The position numbers were made by a program, and so were the translations under genes. 64,000 nt of DNA from the NCBI GenBank assembly GCA_946407015.1, contig CAMJML010000001.1, positions 434,001 through 498,000 of the forward strand. The letters are read 5' to 3'. Positions 62,441 through 64,000 of the stretch are shown in pieces. How positions within the stretch are numbered: position 1 is the stretch's first letter; the number at the start of each line of letters is the position of its first letter. This DNA is from an uncultured Selenomonadales bacterium. Lineage in GTDB: Bacteria; Bacillota; Negativicutes; DSM-1736; Dendrosporobacteraceae. The notes below the pieces were generated by a model. The model saw only the letters and a list, made by a program, of their open reading frames with translations, was not told the DNA's origin and ran no database searches.

Positions 62441-62695
62441 CTAAAACTTGTTTGCAATATGGACTTTAATGTTGCTGGCATCATCATGCCGCAGCGCAAT
62501 GATGGAGTCTCTGACTTTAAAGGCAATGGGATCACCGGCAGGGCTGCGGCGGACGCATTCTACCGCTGTACCCGGGACCATTCCCATATCCAGTATTCTC
62601 CTTCTTAGCAGTCCATTCAATTCTATGGCTGCAACCCAGCAGGATTCTCCTGCATTCAGGGTAGATAACGCTCTCGTATCAGCACTTTGAATCAT
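62441..62695 (-). CDS. feoA: FeoA
   Basis: This 84-aa SH3-like cytoplasmic protein (LRRRILDMGMVPGTAVECVR, FKVRDSIIALRHDDA) assists FeoB. GAGGAGG precedes ATG 62695. It is the first gene of the feo operon; two matching palindromes lie 50-110 bases upstream. Confidence 0.92.
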   Translation of the reverse strand: MIQSADTRALSTLNAGESCWVAAIELNGLLRRRILDMGMVPGTAVECVRRSPAGDPIAFKVRDSIIALRHDDASNIKVHIANKF

Positions 62696-62747
62696 TTGAA
62701 AATCCTCCTCGTTTTTTAGCTCAGGGCAACATTTGCTGGCGAAGATA

Positions 62748-62762
62748 GTTAGCCAAAGCTAG
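62748..62762. promoter_or_regulatory. Palindromic box A upstream of feoA
   Basis: GTTAGC-CAAA-GCTAG. It shares the pattern GTTAGC-N4-GCTAG with box B on the opposite strand. Candidate operator for the DtxR-like protein at 59467. Confidence 0.5.
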
Positions 62763-62786
62763 TAATCTAACCTGTGGTAAAGTTTG

Positions 62787-62801
62787 CTAGCCGTAGCTAA
62801 C
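62787..62801. promoter_or_regulatory. Palindromic box B upstream of feoA
   Basis: CTAGC-CGTA-GCTAAC, which reads GTTAGC-TACG-GCTAG on the minus strand. The two boxes are 39 bases apart centre to centre and face each other. Confidence 0.5.
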
Positions 62802-62876
62802 ATTTCGCTTATCTTGTGTATGTTATGAAGGGAGGAACAGGATTGTTACCCTGCGCTAAATATTTTTCGTGAAACA

Positions 62877-62905
62877 TTGACTTTGTCCAGCCTGAGTGAT
62901 AATAT
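62877..62905 (+). promoter_or_regulatory. Promoter of riboswitch 10
   Basis: TTGACT (62877-62882), 17 bases, then TAATAT (62900-62905). Confidence 0.7.
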
Positions 62906-62935
62906 TAACTTACTGAATTATTGATAATTGAATAC

Positions 62936-63136
62936 TGCGGTATAGGTGCCCTAAGGGCTTAATAGGGAAGTCCGGTGTAATACCGGCGCGGTCCCGCCAC
63001 TGTAATGGGAGAGCAACCTCAAGTGATGCCACTGAGACCATGGGTCTTGGGAAGGTTTGAGCTCGCGATGATCCAGAGCCAGGAGAACTGCCTATATATC
63101 AATCACCGTTATACTCACGAGCGATGGGGAAGGGGA
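62936..63136 (+). ncRNA. Cobalamin riboswitch 10
   Basis: Core with GGTATAGGTGCCC, GGGCTTAATAGGGAAGTCCG, CGCGGTCCCGCCACTGTAAT, AGAGCCAGGAGAACTGCCTA, CAATCACCG and GCGATGGGGAAGGGG. It precedes the secreted CbiK. Confidence 0.97.
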
Positions 63137-63162
63137 TTTTGTACAAGCATGTATATCATCTT

Positions 63163-63193
63163 CCCGGCTATTTTTCAATAGCTGGGATTTTTA
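63163..63193 (+). terminator. Riboswitch 10 leader terminator A
   Basis: CCCGGCTATT and AATAGCTGGG pair and are followed by ATTTTTATT. Confidence 0.75.
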
Positions 63194-63210
63194 TTGATAT
63201 AATTTTGTCA

Positions 63211-63240
63211 AAAAACCTCCCATTAGGGAGGTTTTTTTAT
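63211..63240 (+). terminator. Riboswitch 10 leader terminator B
   Basis: AAAAACCTCCC-ATTA-GGGAGGTTTTT followed by further T. Confidence 0.85.
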
Positions 63241-63320
63241 ACTCTAACCGTTTCTTAACGTGAAGAGTTTTCATTGCTCATTAGGTCGAAATGTTTTGGT
63301 TGCGACTGGGAACGCAACAC

Positions 63321-63345
63321 TGTCCCGTTAGGGACATCCTTTTTA
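63321..63345 (+). terminator. Third hairpin in the riboswitch 10 leader
   Basis: TGTCCC-GTTA-GGGACA followed by TCCTTTTTAC. The stem is short, and it may be a weak terminator. Confidence 0.45.
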
Positions 63346-63446
63346 CAATTCTATTTTATATAAAATTTACTGTCGAAGGAGGGATAGCCGGTTACCGTCC
63401 AGGACTTTTTAAAACTTTTAATGCTATGGAGAGGATGAAGAAGATC

Positions 63447-64000
63447 ATGAATTATGCCATGAAAGTGTGTTTAAGTATTGTTTTAATCTGCGCAGTGGTA
63501 TTGGGAGTTAGTGCAGCAGGGGGAACAGCTGTTGAAGCGGCTGCAGCAAAAAAAGCCATTGTCGTGGTCAGTTTTGGGACAACTTTTGATGATGCCCGTA
63601 CGGCCTGTATTGAAAGTGTGGAGAACAAAATCAAGGCAAGCTTCCCTGATTATGAAGTGCGCCGTGCTTTTACCTCTAAAATTGTTATGAAACGTTTGGC
63701 TGACCGGAATATTCAAGTTGACAGCCTGGAGCAAGCATTAGAAAAGCTGCAGAAAGAAGGCTATAAAGAAGTAGTTGTTCAAACAACTCATCTGACGACA
63801 GGTGAGGAATATGATAAAAAAGTCATTGCTGTGGTCAATCAGTACGCCAAAGCATTTGATCAGATTACCATAGGCCGTCCGGTATTAACGTTTAATGGCG
63901 AAAATGGGACTCCAAACGATTTTGCTATTGCTGCCAAGGCTCTGAAAACCCAAATGCCAATGCTGCAATTTCCTGACCGGACCGTAGTTTTCATGGGGCA
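63447..64000 (+). CDS. cbiK: Secreted (periplasmic) CbiK-type chelatase, 3' truncated
   Basis: The frame is open to the window edge, about 184 residues seen. Residues 1-33 form a signal peptide (SIVLICAVVLGVSAAGG, cleavage near VEAAA). The CbiK fold follows with KAIVVVSFGTTFDDA, YEVRRAFTSKIVMKRL and THLTTGEEYDK. Desulfovibrio vulgaris has a comparable periplasmic CbiK that binds heme. ATG 63447 is preferred because GAGAGG ends 12 bases before it; ATG 63435 is too close. It is the second CbiK of the window and is under riboswitch 10. The C-terminal active-site part lies beyond the window. Confidence 0.9.
   Translation, partial: MNYAMKVCLSIVLICAVVLGVSAAGGTAVEAAAAKKAIVVVSFGTTFDDARTACIESVENKIKASFPDYEVRRAFTSKIVMKRLADRNIQVDSLEQALEKLQKEGYKEVVVQTTHLTTGEEYDKKVIAVVNQYAKAFDQITIGRPVLTFNGENGTPNDFAIAAKALKTQMPMLQFPDRTVVFMG

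Noticed and set aside
484-63136. CRISPR-like array
   Set aside because: The repeated units are riboswitches of about 200 bases separated by kilobases. There are no short regularly spaced repeats or cas genes.

Overview
The window looks like a chromosomal segment of a diderm Firmicute (Negativicutes, Sporomusa/Pelosinus-like). It combines Gram-positive style signals (strong GGAGG ribosome sites, TTGACA/TATAAT promoters, U-tract terminators) with outer-membrane biology (eight TonB-dependent receptors, TolC, a porin, ExbB/ExbD/TonB). Taxonomy is inferred from gene content; I could run no search. Its theme is corrinoid and tetrapyrrole acquisition. I count ten cobalamin riboswitches in 64 kb, most of them in front of an outer-membrane receptor or a corrinoid-handling operon.

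Layout. 1-7 kb: end of an unknown gene, riboswitch 1, an unsecreted-looking 477-aa protein, and a 1464-aa fusion of an autotransporter with a TonB-dependent receptor. 7.6-13.2 kb: riboswitch 2, a receptor and a complete BtuCDF-type ABC importer. 13.2-19.4 kb: an interposed efflux module (MFS pump and MarR on the minus strand; TolC, membrane fusion protein and MacB-type ABC exporter on the plus strand). 19.5-38 kb: riboswitches 3-7, six receptors, two solute-binding lipoproteins, a porin, and a patch of decayed mobile DNA (transposase remnant, RAYT/REP-like element, nucleotidyltransferase fragment). 38.2-46.7 kb: cytosolic CbiK-type cobaltochelatase, riboswitch 8, a CobN/BchH-type chelatase large subunit, BtuCD, and a radical SAM/SPASM protein. 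46.8-59.4 kb: riboswitch 9, a three-gene nitrogenase-like reductase (H, D and K type), a CbiR-like TIM-barrel protein, a BtuF-like lipoprotein, a nitrilase-superfamily amidase, CbiZ, BchI-like and BchD-like chelatase ATPases, and ExbB-ExbD-TonB. 59.4-62.8 kb: a DtxR/MntR-type regulator and a feo ferrous-iron operon with FeoB split into two genes. 62.9-64 kb: riboswitch 10 and the start of a secreted CbiK.

How it may fit together. The receptors, energised by the encoded TonB complex, and the solute-binding proteins and BtuCD importers would bring corrinoids or other tetrapyrroles into the cell. CbiR-like and CbiZ proteins would remove the lower ligand and loop so that the cobamide can be rebuilt. 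The striking part is a set of B12-repressed enzymes that parallels the dark chlorophyll or F430 toolkit: a three-subunit chelatase (CobN-like plus BchI/BchD-like), a nitrogenase-like reductase with six cysteines at nitrogenase P-cluster spacing but no FeMo-cofactor cysteine, a radical SAM enzyme and an amidase. I propose a tetrapyrrole salvage or remodelling pathway switched on when cobalamin is scarce. The family assignments are read from the sequence. The pathway, its substrate and its product are inference.
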